A stretch of DNA of 64,000 bases, taken from NCBI GenBank assembly GCA_028671895.1, contig CM053801.1, forward strand, positions 10,701,375 to 10,765,374, written 5' to 3'. Positions within the stretch are counted from its first letter, which is position 1, and each line of letters begins with the position of its first letter. Below the pieces are notes generated by a model, which had not been told where the DNA came from, did not search any database, and worked only from the letters and a program-made list of their open reading frames with translations. Origin of the DNA: Oenanthe sinensis. Its lineage: Eukaryota; Streptophyta; Magnoliopsida; Apiales; Apiaceae. Positions 12,164 to 24,840 of this stretch are shown one piece after another. A program made the translations under genes and the position numbers.

Positions 12164-12290
12164 TTTTTTTTTTACTAATTTGACTTATAACCTTACAAAT
12201 GAGTATATGTTCTAACAAATTCTCGGAGTGGGCCAGAGTCGAACCCAGACCTGGAATGACAGAGGATAAACCCTCAACCACTTGGGCTAT
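12164..12290 (-). mobile_element. tRNA-headed SINE, family B copy 2
   Basis: About nine in ten positions match the copy at 10321-10461, in the same orientation, including both polymerase III boxes (box B here GGTTCGACTCT) and the poly-A tail. The head end is altered (the copy-1 end sequence is replaced by a T/G run) and no target-site duplication is clear, so it looks older or truncated. Confidence 0.78.
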
Positions 12291-13624
12291 TTTTTTGGGG
12301 GGAAAAAAGGAATTATACCTAAAATTTTAAAATTTTAACTTAAAGTACTACTTTATATTAGTTTATTTGTTTTCATAAAAACAACTTTTAATGTTTACAA
12401 CAATTCTTTTAACTTTTTTTTTATATACTTAACAGAAAAAGAAAAAGAAATCTTAGTCGTAACAGTAGTGATGTTATTATTTGTCTATAAGCCTCATAAA
12501 TTAATTTGATCTTTATTTAAGAAATTGTTTGATTCGCTTTTAATTTGAGAGCTTATGATTCAAAAACTTTTCTATATTAGATAAGGGAAAAGAGTATATA
12601 AAATACATAATAGAAAAGTTCTTTACTAGTGCGGCTTAAAATTTAAAAAATTAATTATTATTAAAATAATTCAACCGTACGGATGTTAATTTCACATTAA
12701 AATAAGTTAATGTACAAATTTTCATGCAATATATTAATTTGAAACTATAAATTTATGACAATTAGATTATAATAAATCTATGTCGTTGAATATATATAGA
12801 CAAATAATACTATTATAAAAATGATACTACACTACTTCAAATTTAATAAAAATTTGTATATATTTTTATTTTGGTATAAATATTTTATTCGGTTGGATTA
12901 TTAAAAAAATTAATAAAATGCATGATTTATGAAACTTATCTATAGTGTGCTTTAGAAACTTTATCTCCATATAATTCAATAATTTAAAATTGTAGTTGAT
13001 TCTAACAATAATTATATCATTTTTATAACGTATGATTTTATTTTTTTTCATGTTTTTTAATATTATTATACATCTACCATGCATCTCAGTAAAATCATAA
13101 ATTAAGGTGAGCCAACAGCACTTCTTTACCAGGTAATTTAGAGCAAATGATATAATAAGTGAATTAGCAGCATTCCCATGGCAATAGAATTTCCTCCAGG
13201 TAAAACTCCTGCACCTAGAAATAAAACACTCCTGCACTAATGAAAGGCAATGATATCATAACATCAACATATGCACCAATAACAGATGTTGAAACTTTTG
13301 CACTTGAGCATTAAAATATGGAGCAATTGTAACATATTGTTTGTACAATTCCTTGTAAATAATATCATTCTTGTCAGACAGCGCCACTGATATTAAGTTC
13401 AAAATGAAAACTGATTAGCAGAGGTTAGAGGTTTGTAGATTACCTTAGCTACTTTGGAGATTCTATTAGTTATCTCAACTATATATTCTTCCCTTTTAAT
13501 TTTCTAACCACTAAACGGTTAAAAACTTCAAAACTACTCTGTATCAGTGGATATATTAATCAGCTAGTCCGAATTGTAATTAGGTACTGCCAAAAAGTAG
13601 AGTTATAATAAGCCCAGTGATGGA

Positions 13625-16600
13625 TTAATTCCAAGCACCAGCAACAAGAGAACCATGATTATATGGATATCCATATGCACCAGCACCATAGGAATCAACA
13701 ACACTAGCAACAGGAAAAGCAGCATCAGCACTATAGTAAGAGGTGAAAGCACCAGAAGGAGCTATGCAAGGTTCACCAAAAGCAACTTGGTTGGCATATG
13801 CGTTTGAATAATAATCACTGCCACCACCCATACTTGTTGCATTTCTGATATCATGGCCACCAAACTTGCTGCCTCCATGTCGATAGCCCCGGGAACTACC
13901 ATAAGATGCAGATTTCTCCGCATATTGAGTGAGCCAAGAAGGAACTTGCTGTTTTGCTTCCTGCATGAGCTGCACAAGTGACTTTGCCAGGGTTGAGTTC
14001 TTGTCACAAAAAAATGCCGTTGCCAACCCAGACTTACCAGCTCTGCCTGTTCTGCCTATCCTATGAACATAATCGTCTATGTCCTTGGGCAAATCATAGT
14101 TAATGACATGGGTAACATGTGGAACATCCAGTCCTCTAGCGGCAACATCTGTCGCTACCAAAATAGGCCTTACTCCAGTTTTGAAAGATCTCAAAGCACG
14201 TTCTCTCTCCTTCATTTATTACAATGTATATTATACCACAGTCGGAAGGAAAACTTCAGATAATAGCACAAGTCAGCATAGGAAATCAGATGTTCATTTT
14301 AGAATTACGAAGATACTTAGGCTCATAATAAGTAAAGAAAGTAGTTACAGTGTAGCAGCGCCTCCAATAAAAAGTTGTCCAATTACTTATCAGGGAAGGG
14401 AAACCAAAGAGATACATCAATTCATCATTTAATACCTGAACAGTATCAAAATCTGAAAATTTAATACAGCAGAATTACACTTACCATCTGAGCTTTGTCA
14501 CCATGTATTGCTGTTGCTAGAAAACCATTTCTGCACAACCAGCCTTCCATTGAATCAGCTCCCCTCTTCGTCTCCACAAAGATTAATGTCAAAGCACGCT
14601 ACATTATGACGATTAAGTGCATGAATATATATATTAGATGGTCGCTTGAGCCTTGAAATAAAGAGTAAATAATGATTAATGACTGTCATTTTAGTAATAA
14701 AGTAGTGTCTGCACAGAGACAACGTACCTTGCCATTATTTTCAATTTCACTTTGCTCAACTAGGAGATTCATCAAACGATCTCTTTTGTCCATATCTGGG
14801 ACAAACTCAACTCTTTGAGCAATCAGCTCCGTGCTAGAACCAACTTTTCCAACAGTCAAAAATATGTAGTTTGAGAGGAAATCTGTCGCAAGCCTCTACA
14901 AGAAATGAAAGTTTAAAATGAAAAAACAGGAAAAGTATTGAGATAATATTGGTAACATCCGAGATAAGGAAATCAAATGTAAGCCACTTCTCAACATAAC
15001 AGAGCTTTACGTGCAACACACACACACACACACACATATATATATCAAAAGCCCAGTAAAGATATTTACCATAAAGAAACTATACTACAATAACTATATT
15101 CCTCTTATTATGACAACACAGTGGATAACATGTAACACAAACACAATGAAACCACATTTTTGCAGCTAGTTAGCATCACTATTACTAAAATATTAACACA
15201 ACATTAGTATCTAAAAACTAATTTCATGGTAAAAAAGAGATGAAGGGTTTCAGAGAACAAACTTGGATCTCATTTGGAAATGTTGCACTGAAAAGCATTG
15301 TCTGCCTTACACCTGGTGGAGGCATCCCCATTTGCTCGACAACTTTTCGGATCTGTCGCTCAAAACCCATGTCTAACATCCGATCAGCTTCATCTAAAGC
15401 TAAATACTTAATCTTCTTCAGAGAAATTTTTGCTCTCTCGATCAAATCCAGTAGGCGGCCAGGAGTAGCAACTAATATGTCAACACCCTTTTCCAATTTA
15501 TGCAGCTACAGAAGTGAAAGGAAACATAAGAAGACATTAGCAATATTCTCAAGCAAAAATAACACACACAAGTAACATAATGTCAGCAAACACAAATGTG
15601 AGGCATGCATTGAGTCAAGTCACTGCTCAAACAATGCACCAGTGCTTCGTTTATAAATAGAACAAACTGTATAATATATATAATATTTCCAAGAATAATG
15701 AAGTTATCAGAAAACAACTAGCATGAACAGTGCATAAACAATACACTGACAAGTGTAAAAGTCAGAGACCAAGAGAGGAATTAAAATAATGTTGAAAAAT
15801 ACATAATAACTTCATTGGACAGCTACTCAACTAGTGAACAGTTTGTTCAATACATTAATTACAAAGAGCTTGCTGGTCCAAGAAGAAAGAGTTGTTACAA
15901 TCATATCAACATAGTATCAAACAATATAGAAGCACCGTGCAAACATGAGTGTTGATTTATCGTTTTGCTAGCAGGCCCAGCTTGCTGCTAAAGTTCTACC
16001 TAACCAAGAACCTTAAGTAGTTACTATATATCAAACAATAAATGTACACACAAACATACCAAAGGCGCCAAAACAACAGTATCCATCAAACAAGTGACAC
16101 ATCAACACTAGACCCATGTGAAATCAGTAATACACACACAAACACAAACACACTTCTGAAACTGATATCAATACTAGAAGTCTAGAACAAAACATAACAT
16201 TGTTGAAGAACCTGGTGAGTGATTGGTGTTCCCCCGTAAGCAACAGCAACTTTAATCCCAGTCTCATATGAAAACTTCTTTGCCTCCTCATGAATCTACA
16301 CACACAAACCCAAAATTAAATATCTAAACATCAAACAATAACAAACCGTAAAAGTGATCTCTCTCTCTCTCTCACACACACACACAATATGACAATATAC
16401 ACATTATCATGTACCTGGCAAGACAGCTCCCTAGTTGGAGACAATATAAGAGCAAGAGGAGAAGGCACCCCTGAATGATTTACACTACCCAAACCCACAT
16501 TATGCTTGAGAATCCCACTGATAATAGGGAAACAAAACGCTGCCGTTTTGCCAGAACCGGTTTGAGCACAAGCCATTAAATCTCTACCAGCCATCACAAC

Positions 16601-17119
16601 CGGGATAGCATAACGCTGAACCGGAGTGGGCTTCACATACTTGCACCTTCTTATATTATCATTCAAACCCTGTCCTAATTCAATCTCACCAAACGAGTTT
16701 GCCGGTTCAGGTATGTCTGAACCGGTTGCTTCGACCGGAATGTCGTCGTAAACGTCGAATTTTATACCGGTTTTCTCTTCCGATTCTGAGGTTATTTCCA
16801 GATCATCGAACTTTTCGAACATGTCGTACGTGTTTAGGGTTGGATTGGTATGAAATGTGGGTCGGGTGCGGGGCGGGTAGTTGCGGCCGCGGCCGCGTCC
16901 ACGCCCACGGCCGCGACCGCGGGGAGTGGCTCGGCCGCGACTCGGAGGGAATCGGTGAGTAGGTGAGTCGGGAGGGAGGAAAGTAAACGAGTTAGGGTTG
17001 TGATCAGGGAATGTAGGGTGTGTGTTTGTGTTACGGAGATGCGGAGGGAGGTAGGTGGATCGACTCGGACGAGTCCGGCGAGTTTGGGGACTGGTAGTGT
17101 ACGAGTCACTCGCGTACAT
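13625..17119 (-). CDS. DEAD-box ATP-dependent RNA helicase, DDX3/Ded1 clade (RH11/RH37/RH52-like)
   Basis: Six minus-strand exons (17119-16415, 16295-16212, 15505-15263, 14895-14728, 14598-14485, 14209-13625) encode 632 residues. The helicase core is complete: Q-motif region (about 142-170), motif I AQTGSGKT (185-192), PTREL (228-232), GG (256-257), TPGR (277-280), DEAD (301-304), SAT (336-338), TDVAARGLD (458-466) and HRIGRTGR (487-494). The N-terminus carries an RG repeat (about 61-79) encoded by GC-rich DNA at 16870-16925, and the C-terminus is Gly/Ser/Tyr-rich, both typical of the Ded1/DDX3 group, which unwinds mRNA 5' leaders and shuttles in RNP granules. Exon 6 is taken to start at 14209 because that gives QMERERALRSF, matching the family. 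The start at 17119 is the first Met of the conserved N-terminus; an in-frame ATG at 17197 lies upstream and is less likely. Confidence 0.95.
15017..15036. repeat. (CA)n microsatellite in helicase intron
   Basis: A run of CA dinucleotides followed by TATATATA, inside the intron between helicase exons 3 and 4. Confidence 0.8.
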
Positions 17120-17419
17120 GTTTGTTGTTGTGGTTGTGTGTGTAGAAAGTGAAATAGCTAGAGGAGTGAAAAGACTGGAAAGAATGAGTAAAAACAAATC
17201 TTCGAGGAGCTAAACAAAATGTAACTATGTATGTTATGTATATATATATATGAGAGAGATGTGTTGTGTGAAGAGTGTCGGGAGCAATCAGAAGGAAGAA
17301 AATGGCATGAATATGGAAAAATGAAACCCTAATTTTGGGCACAGTTTACGAGGGGGGTATTAAGGTGAAGCGTAAAGGGGTGACATTGTTTTCGTTTGTT
17401 TGTTCCTTTATATAATAAC

Positions 17420-17458
17420 AGAGAGAAGGAGAGAAGGAGAGATAGAGAGAGAGAGATT
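17420..17458 (-). promoter_or_regulatory. Pyrimidine-rich (TC) tract upstream of helicase start
   Basis: On the coding strand this is a CT-rich stretch about 300 bp upstream of the ATG, of the kind often found as a Y-patch or 5' leader element in plant genes. That role is inference; the position of the transcription start is not visible. Confidence 0.4.
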
Positions 17459-17459
17459 G

Positions 17460-20400
17460 TCCGGTGGTGTAGGAAATGGGAAGAGAGACAGACAGGTGGC
17501 CTGTCAGGTTTCTTCCGTACATTTTTTAATAAACTCACTTTTCTCTTTCGCGCGTGTATGATACTTTGCCTTGTAAATTTTTGAACAACTTTAGCGCGTG
17601 TGGTACAACTGTACAACCAAGCAAGCTTTGCCTGAGTGTGTGAGGAATTGAGGATCATGCTTCACAATACCACGGTTTTGTTATGTAGAGGAGTGCGGTA
17701 CTGCTATTATCAAGAAAATGTATAAAGTAGGAGTGGTAAATTATATACACTTTTGTTATCTTTATTTATAATTATTACAATAGCTTATAAGCAGCGAAAA
17801 GTTCCGGTTTATATTAATATTAATAATTTATATATATATATATATAATTTTATATGATTTAAATAATTTAATATAATAATTTATTTTATTTTATTATTAA
17901 GAAAGAGAACTATACTAATGATAGAGTGGTATGTATAATATATTTACTTTAATAAAATTATATGTATAATATATCGGTTTGATAGAATAAATTTTAATTA
18001 AAATTTAATTTAAAAAATGTATTTGAAATTGAGTAGAAGACCCAACTATACTGGATCAACCGACCAAACATTTGTCACTTTGACTTTAATAATATAGTAT
18101 AAATTATTCAATATACACGTAAACAATAGTACACATTGAAATTTGAACTCAACAAACTAAAATAATAATATTAAAAAACTTTTAAAACAAATTATAATAA
18201 ATGAAGAGATAAACAATAATATAATAATTCAATTTTAAAAAAATTAAGCTGTTAAGTATGAATGAAAATATTAATAATATTCTATCCATCCTTAATTAGT
18301 TATCCTATTAGACTTTTTTTTAGCTAAATTGATCAATTTGGACAATAAATTAAAAAATGATTTTTTTTGTAATTTTAAAAAACTAAAAAAATATGTTTTA
18401 AAATATATTATATATTATTTTTAATAATATAAAACTTTGTAATTTTATTTGAAGAACCCCTGTCTGTGGGGTAATGGTCATTTGTATTACAATTTAAAGA
18501 GAAAAGAATCAAAATATCACAATCTTCATAAATGGCTCTTTTTATCATTTAAAAATATGACTTTATTATGTGTTATTTAAAAACGTATTCAATGTTACGT
18601 TTTCGCTGGCATTGAAATCGATTTTTATTGACCAATCAGAACTATAAATATCAATTGATCAGGAAACCATTTATCAGTTAAAATGTTTATCTGAATCAAC
18701 TAATAATTTGGATAGTAGCATAGGTGTACTAAGTCGGTTTCAATCAATAAGGTGTAAATCAATTGATGTTAGAGTCGATTGATATAGATCATCAATTGAT
18801 GTGTAAATTAAACTGTCAAATTGTAATTATGCGAAGACAGGAAATTACATAAAAACAATTTTTTTTTTAAACGTATATTTAATTTGCATTTTTTTAAAAA
18901 AATAATAAAAAAGTTAAGAAACGCAACTTCAGATGCATTACTAGATTAACCCAGCCCACTAACAAGCCCACCTGCATCAAGCCCAACATCAACACATCTA
19001 CTAAACAGCTGTACATAATATTTCTATAAACGTGACTTTATCTCACGTTTACTTCTGATATTAAGGGGTCATTTTATTAGAATATGAATATCAAATTCTG
19101 GTTAAAAGGGTCATATCTCCCATCTATGCATATCTTATAAAAGTCAAAAAAACATTTGAGATACGCAACGTACAGAATTTAGCCGCCTAATTACACGTAA
19201 CAAAGGGTTTTCTGGTGTGTGTTGGGCACACAATAACACTAATCTTTATTAGTTTGACTCATTCTAATTAGTGGGATTTTTATGTATATATGGCGCATCA
19301 TTATTAATAAATAGAAATTAATAAAATTTTGATAACTAAACTTTTAATGTGTACCCATAAAACTGTGTAACAAATTCGAAAATTATGGAGCATAAATTTT
19401 CTAACAATAAAAATTATAAGAAACATATATTAATAATGAGTTATCTTCACTCAGTTTATTTACTTTATAAGAAATATTATCTCAGTAATAGATCCAAAAA
19501 TTAAAGGTAGAAATAATATGACAAATAATAAAAAACTAGAATAACATTGTGCAATTCAAAGAAATTTTATATGATTTAAATTCAATAGTGATTAATAATT
19601 ATTTGAATTCTATTTAGCTTTATTATTTTTTTAAATTAGATATTAAATATAATATAATTTATTATAAGTAAATTAAATAATCACATATTCACAAGACACA
19701 TTTCTCTTTATCAAGATTCTAATCCTTGAATTCTTGTAATAAAAATAAAAGCTATCTACTAAATTATAATATTAGTGATAAAATTATGAATTTGTTATTA
19801 AATAATATAAAGAATCGAAACTATCTCCTTTAAAAGAGAATAATTTTGAGGGGGACAAATTACATACGTGTATTTCTTGAGAAAGCAATTTTGTCTTAAT
19901 ATCTGACACCAAATTTTTACTAGAAAATAACTATGAAAACCAGACAATATCAATAGAACCTTTTTATACATTACTTGTACATAATTATATTTGGTTTTAT
20001 AAGTATAATATAAAATTAAAATTATAAAAAAATCATTTCATTCCGATTAAAGACGAAATTAGTATTTTGACTTGGTAAATAATCAGAATAGGATTTGTTT
20101 TGGCGCTCTGGTGGTTGTGGAAATCCAGGAAACACAAGTTTATTCGTTGATCACAGTTCTCAAAGTTGATGGAGGTCATATCTCAAATTCTGAAGAGTGT
20201 AACACGCTTTACAACAACAAGCGTCTAAATTCCAATTAACTAAATTTCGACTCTGGACTTTTAAATGCCAAAGCCGTGCCCGTTATGTTTTAGAGGCAAT
20301 AATACTCGTGTTATATTTCTTTTCTAACTAATTTATTGTATTAAGCCGTGTTCCTCCATTCCTATCCGACAGTGGTTTATCCACCGGCTGGAAGCCCTCT

Positions 20401-20500
20401 CTTTCTTACCTTGATTTTATTTTTCATTCAATAATATTCATATTTTTGGGTGATGTATATTTTCTATACCCAACTTTTTTGGGTTATTTGTTATATCTTT
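17460..20500. other. AT-rich gene-free DNA
   Basis: No supportable gene. It includes a TA run near 17828-17846 and a degenerate MITE (19206-19385). The rest has no structure that I can name. Confidence 0.5.
19206..19385. mobile_element. Degenerate copy of the 62-kb MITE family
   Basis: Its left end (GGTTTTCTGGTGTGTG), its middle (ATTATTAATAA) and its right part (TTTTAATGTGTACCCAT) line up with the clean element at 62069-62246. Termini are eroded and no duplication is visible. Confidence 0.55.
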
Positions 20501-20569
20501 TCGTGAGGGTTTAACATGTCTTAATATGTTTTGAGTTACTTTTTTGTTTAAGAATGATTTATATGGTAT

Positions 20570-20815
20570 ATTGGGAAATACGGAATGCACATCGAAGTGC
20601 TGTGGAATGGAATAGTGGTGGAAATCGCAAGAACTCATCGTTCACGGCAAAAATTTGTTCATACTATGGGGACATATGTATCTCCGATCTCAGTTACTAC
20701 AACTGAGATATCTGAACACTCGATTACATGTAGATATAATTGTGTGAAAGTCAATTGTGATGCTGCTATTTCTAGGAAGACATCGAAAGTTTGTGTAGGT
20801 TTGATTACTCGGTAA
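20570..20815 (+). pseudogene. RNase H-like relic of a non-LTR retrotransposon
   Basis: The frame at 20585-20815 contains CVKVNCDAAISRKTSKVCVG, matching the VKVNVDAA-type start of the plant RNase H domain (RVT_3) found at the end of LINE polyproteins. Just upstream, another frame reads YWEIRNAHRSAVEWN, like the W-x-x-RN motif that normally precedes it. The frame change between the two and the early stop show a decayed fragment. Confidence 0.55.
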
Positions 20816-21706
20816 ACTATTGAATTCATTTTTAATTTCAAGAATATTTGTATTCATTATGTTAAGCGATCCGAAAATAAAACTACTAATTATTTAGTTC
20901 GTTTATTTGTTTTTCAACCTGGTTGTATAGTCGGTTAGAAATTTGTCTCGGTTGAGTTCCATTTAAGTTAATGAATGTTGCTTTAAATTTGTCAAAAAAA
21001 AAATTATTGTATTCAAATTTATGACATTCGTGGTTTGTTTGGTCTTGTAATGGTCGAGGGACTTTACTCACTTTATATTGAGAAAAAGTAGATGAATTAA
21101 TTTTTATTATTAAACTTAAAAAAATATGAAAAAATGTTTGTAAGTATAGCAAAATGAATAAATTAAATTAAAGTACCATGGCAATTTTGTTCTCTCAATA
21201 AAAAACATGGCTATAAAAAGTAACACATCCTTGACGATGAAGAAATAACATCCAAGTAATTTTAATAACCATTATTTTTAATGGGAGAATGAAATTGTTA
21301 TGGTAATTTTGTGATTTATTCATTTTACTATATTTATAAGTATTTTTTCACCTTTGTTAAAGCAAAATATGATAGTAAGATAATTTATTTTCCCTTTTGC
21401 ATGATAAAGTCGAAAAAAACACAGATACATTGAAATAAAATAAAACAAATCAATTATAAATTTTAGTATAATAAATTTAAACAACACAAATATACTTATA
21501 TGTAACATAATATATTTATCATTATTGTATGCCTTGCAACTAATTAGCATCCATTTTCAATGAACGCTAATTAACGTGGAAAAATATAATATTGAAAATG
21601 ATAATGAGAAGTAATTTAAAAATAAGGGCGACTTAGAGTTTCACATAATCTTAAACAAAATTAATTTTTAAAGCCTAATATGTGTGTGTATATATATATG
21701 CGTGTG

Positions 21707-23007
21707 TGTAATATCCCATATTTTTAGGGTTAATAAAATAGATTAATAATAATAATAAAGGATTAAAATTGGATTAGAATAACGGGTGTTTTTGAATATA
21801 AGTCAGATTTGAATCATAATAGGTTTTGCTGTAGGATTTTAAAACATCGAGGTCTCCTTATCCTTTCATATTATTTTTGAGCCACCAAGACTAAACAGTT
21901 ACAAATCCTTATTCTTTTTCTTCCTCTTTGTTATTAAAATTCTTAGAATTTTTCATATACAACTCAGTCATCTTGTAAAATTCGTAACAAATTCATCATA
22001 AATCTGAATTCGTTAATTCTTAACTTTTTGGAAAGATCTTTTCGTTCTTTACAACTTTCTTACTTTAAGTTTTTCGAGAAAACATCATTTAGATGGTCAA
22101 AAAGGTTAAACACAGATCTAGACAGATTCGGAATTATGGGAACGCTCGAAGTTTGAGATGCGTTGTTTTTATTTCGGTGCAAGGGATTGAATATGTGTTT
22201 AAAGAAAATGTAGATTCTTGAATTTCGGAGGTGTTATATGCGTTATATGATTTATAGGGTTGGCTTGGAGGTAAGTACCTTTTGACTTACTTTTATTTTT
22301 GAAAAAAAATTTGATACTGTGAATTTCGATTTCGTATAAGATATAAAAATATTGTTTTCGAACTGTATAAGATATAAGATATGAGATATGAGAATCTTTG
22401 AAACTCAGTCTCTACGTTTCGAACCGTTCGTAACTTACGCTATAGTTACGGAACTAACCTTAAATACCCTTATTAGGGGCACAAGTGTGCACTCTTAGAT
22501 ACCTGATAAGGGCACGTGATTATTGAATTTTAGATCCCGCTCACTGAGAAAGCGTGGTAAAGAATATGATGTATGTTACCGGCAAAATGTGGTCGTAGAA
22601 CAAGATTATGAAATTTTATAAGATTATCATATTGTTTCCAATAAAGGATTTTCGAAATTATAAAACTGTGGATTGGATTATTTTTCTCAAATTGTTTTCA
22701 AGACTTATATTATTTTTTACGGAAAATTATTCTATTAAAACACCCACTTATTTTTTAGAATACTTGTAAGTCAGTTGTTACTTGTTGGGCTATGTAGCTC
22801 ATTACTTACAATTTCAGGTTTGGTGCGAGAGGAAGATGAAGTGCATTTGAGTTCGAGAGTCTTAGATTTTGAGTAGATGGGTTGTTGACATGTCACTGTT
22901 ATCTGCACTTTTGTATAGTTATCTTTGTAATAGAGTTTTTCATTAATAAATTGTATTCTATTTTAGATTTTGTAAGATTAACAGTCTGATAAGGGCGGGC
23001 TGTTACA
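21707..23007 (+). repeat. 5' LTR of a short-interior retroelement
   Basis: It begins TGTAATATCCC and ends GGGCTGTTACA, that is TG...CA termini in the style of Ty3/gypsy chromoviruses of the Tekay/Del kind (family by inference). It is about 1.3 kb long and carries no ORF of note. Its outer thirds align with 23173-24320; the middles differ. Confidence 0.7.
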
Positions 23008-23172
23008 ATTGATATCAAGAGCTCTAGGTTCGAAACTTGTAAACTGCCATTAGGCTTGACCTGTAGGTAATTTGGGTGATTAGTGACTTTTCGGATAGAC
23101 TTGTGAGTGATCTTTTGGGGTATAGGATTTTTGGAGAATTTGGGAACCAAATTCTTTTCAAGGAGGGTAGTA

Positions 23173-24320
23173 TGTAATATCCAATATTTTTTTAGAATAA
23201 TAAAATAGATTAATAATAATAAAGGATTAAAATTGGATAGAAGTAGAAATTAGAATTAGATTAGAATAATGGACTTTCGAATATGGGTCGGATTTGAATC
23301 ATATTAGGTTTTGGTGTAGGTTTTAAAACTATATATATATATAGATTAAGACCTCCTCATTCTTTATATTCTCTTTGAGCCACCAAGACTAAACAGTTGC
23401 AAAACTCTCTCGTATAAATCTTCATTCTTTTTCTTCGTGTTAGTTATTAAAATTCATAAGACTTTTCATACAAACTCAGCTATTTTGTAAAATTCGTAGT
23501 AAATTCATCGTAAGTCGGAATTCTTTGATTCTGAACTTTTTGGAAAGGTCTTTCGTTCTCTACAACTTTCGTGATTTAAGTTTTTTGAGAAAATATCATT
23601 TCAAGGGTCAAAAAGGTGAAATACAGATCTGAGCAGACTTGGAGTTATGAAGAAGTTCGACGTTTGAGATGTGACGTATTCTATTGGGTACCAAGGATTG
23701 AATATATGTTATAGGATTTTGTATTTCGATCGATCTTTCTGGTGTTTTCAAAATTATGTGTAATATGTCTATATTTGATTATAAAAATTTGGGCTAAGTG
23801 ATTATATTTTGAATTGACGTATACTACCATATATGTGTCGTGTGTCGGCAGTAATTTTAGAACTCTGATTTATGTCATGATTTACAAAAATTTAGGCCCG
23901 AGTAACTAGGTGGTAGTGACAGTTTTCCAAAAATTTAGGACCGTTATCGTCGGGTTGTAGTGGTCGTGGTATAAATTATAGATAACAAGTTATTGTTTTA
24001 TGTGCACTCATTGTGTGGTATCGTATCGAATAAGAATAAGAAAGTGTATCGAATAGTTATGTGTATAGTTATCGCATCGAAAATTATATTTTGTTATATA
24101 TATTAATTATTATTTGACCCGACTAGTTGGATCGATTGGTTACTTACTGGGTTCTGTAGTTCATTACTTACAATTTTCAGGTTTGATATAAGTGGAAGTT
24201 GTAGTGCATTGGATTTCGAGGATCTTAGATTTGAAGTAGATTGGTTGTTGACTTGTCATTGTTGTAATAGTTACCTTTGTAATAGATTTTTAGATTAGTA
24301 GATTGTTTTGTATTTTACAG
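23173..24320 (+). repeat. 3' LTR, right end truncated
   Basis: A direct repeat of 21707-23007. Shared blocks include the first 530 bp and the block around TCATTACTTACAATTT. It is interrupted before the expected TGTTACA end. Confidence 0.68.
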
Positions 24321-24840
24321 ATATATTCAATCCTTAGTACCCAATCGAAAACGTCACATCTCAAACGTCGAATTTTTTCATAACTCCAATTCCACCAAGA
24401 TCTGTATTTCACATTTTTGACCCTCGAAGCGATGTTTTCTCAAAAAAATTAAACCATGAAAGCCGTAGAGAACGAAAGTAGCTTTCCGAAAAGTCCAGAA
24501 TCAACAAATTCCGACTTACGATGAATTTACTACGAATTTTACAAAATAGCTAAGCTTTGTATGAAAAATCTTTTGAATTTTAATAACTAACACGAAGAAA
24601 AAGAATGAAGACTTGCAACTGTTTAATCTTGGTGTCTGAAAAATAATAAGGAGATCTCAATCAATATATAAAATTTTAAAATCCTACAACAAAACCTATT
24701 ATAATTCAAATCCGACTCATATTCAAAAGTCCGTTATTCTAATTCAATTTTAATTCCTAATTTTTATCCAATTTTAATCATTTATTATTATTATTATTAT
24801 TAATCTATTTTATTAACCCTAAAAATACGGGATATATATA
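24321..24840 (-). repeat. Inverted partial LTR copy
   Basis: The reverse complement matches about the first 520 bp of the LTR, from the GGATTGAATAT region back to the GGGATA start, closer to 23173-23710 than to 21707-22190. It forms a large inverted repeat with the 3' LTR, with about 610 bp between the arms, and ends in a TA microsatellite. Confidence 0.75.

Larger units (their letters stand above)
10094..13624. other. AT-rich intergenic region with SINEs and a Stowaway-like MITE
   Basis: It contains the Alba gene 5' flank, two copies of one SINE family (10321-10461 and 12164-12290) and a Stowaway-like MITE (10802-11079). The remaining sequence is extremely AT-rich with short spurious frames only. 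Confidence 0.6.
21707..24320 (+). mobile_element. LTR retroelement with about 165 bp between its LTRs (non-autonomous or deleted)
   Basis: The order is LTR (21707-23007), primer-binding-like site beginning 23008 (TTGATATCAAGAGC, close to the tRNA-iMet-complementary TGGTATCAGAGC), about 130 bp of non-coding interior, a purine tract (AAGGAGGGTAG, 23160-23170), then a second LTR starting TGTAATATCC at 23173. No gag or pol frame exists. The right LTR lacks its last tens of bases, where an inverted LTR fragment begins. It is either an internal deletion of a larger element or a minimal cis-element mobilised in trans. Confidence 0.7.

Noticed and set aside
22899..23150. An 83-residue minus-strand frame in the retroelement
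   Set aside because: It runs antisense across the LTR end, PBS and interior, with no protein similarity that I recognise.
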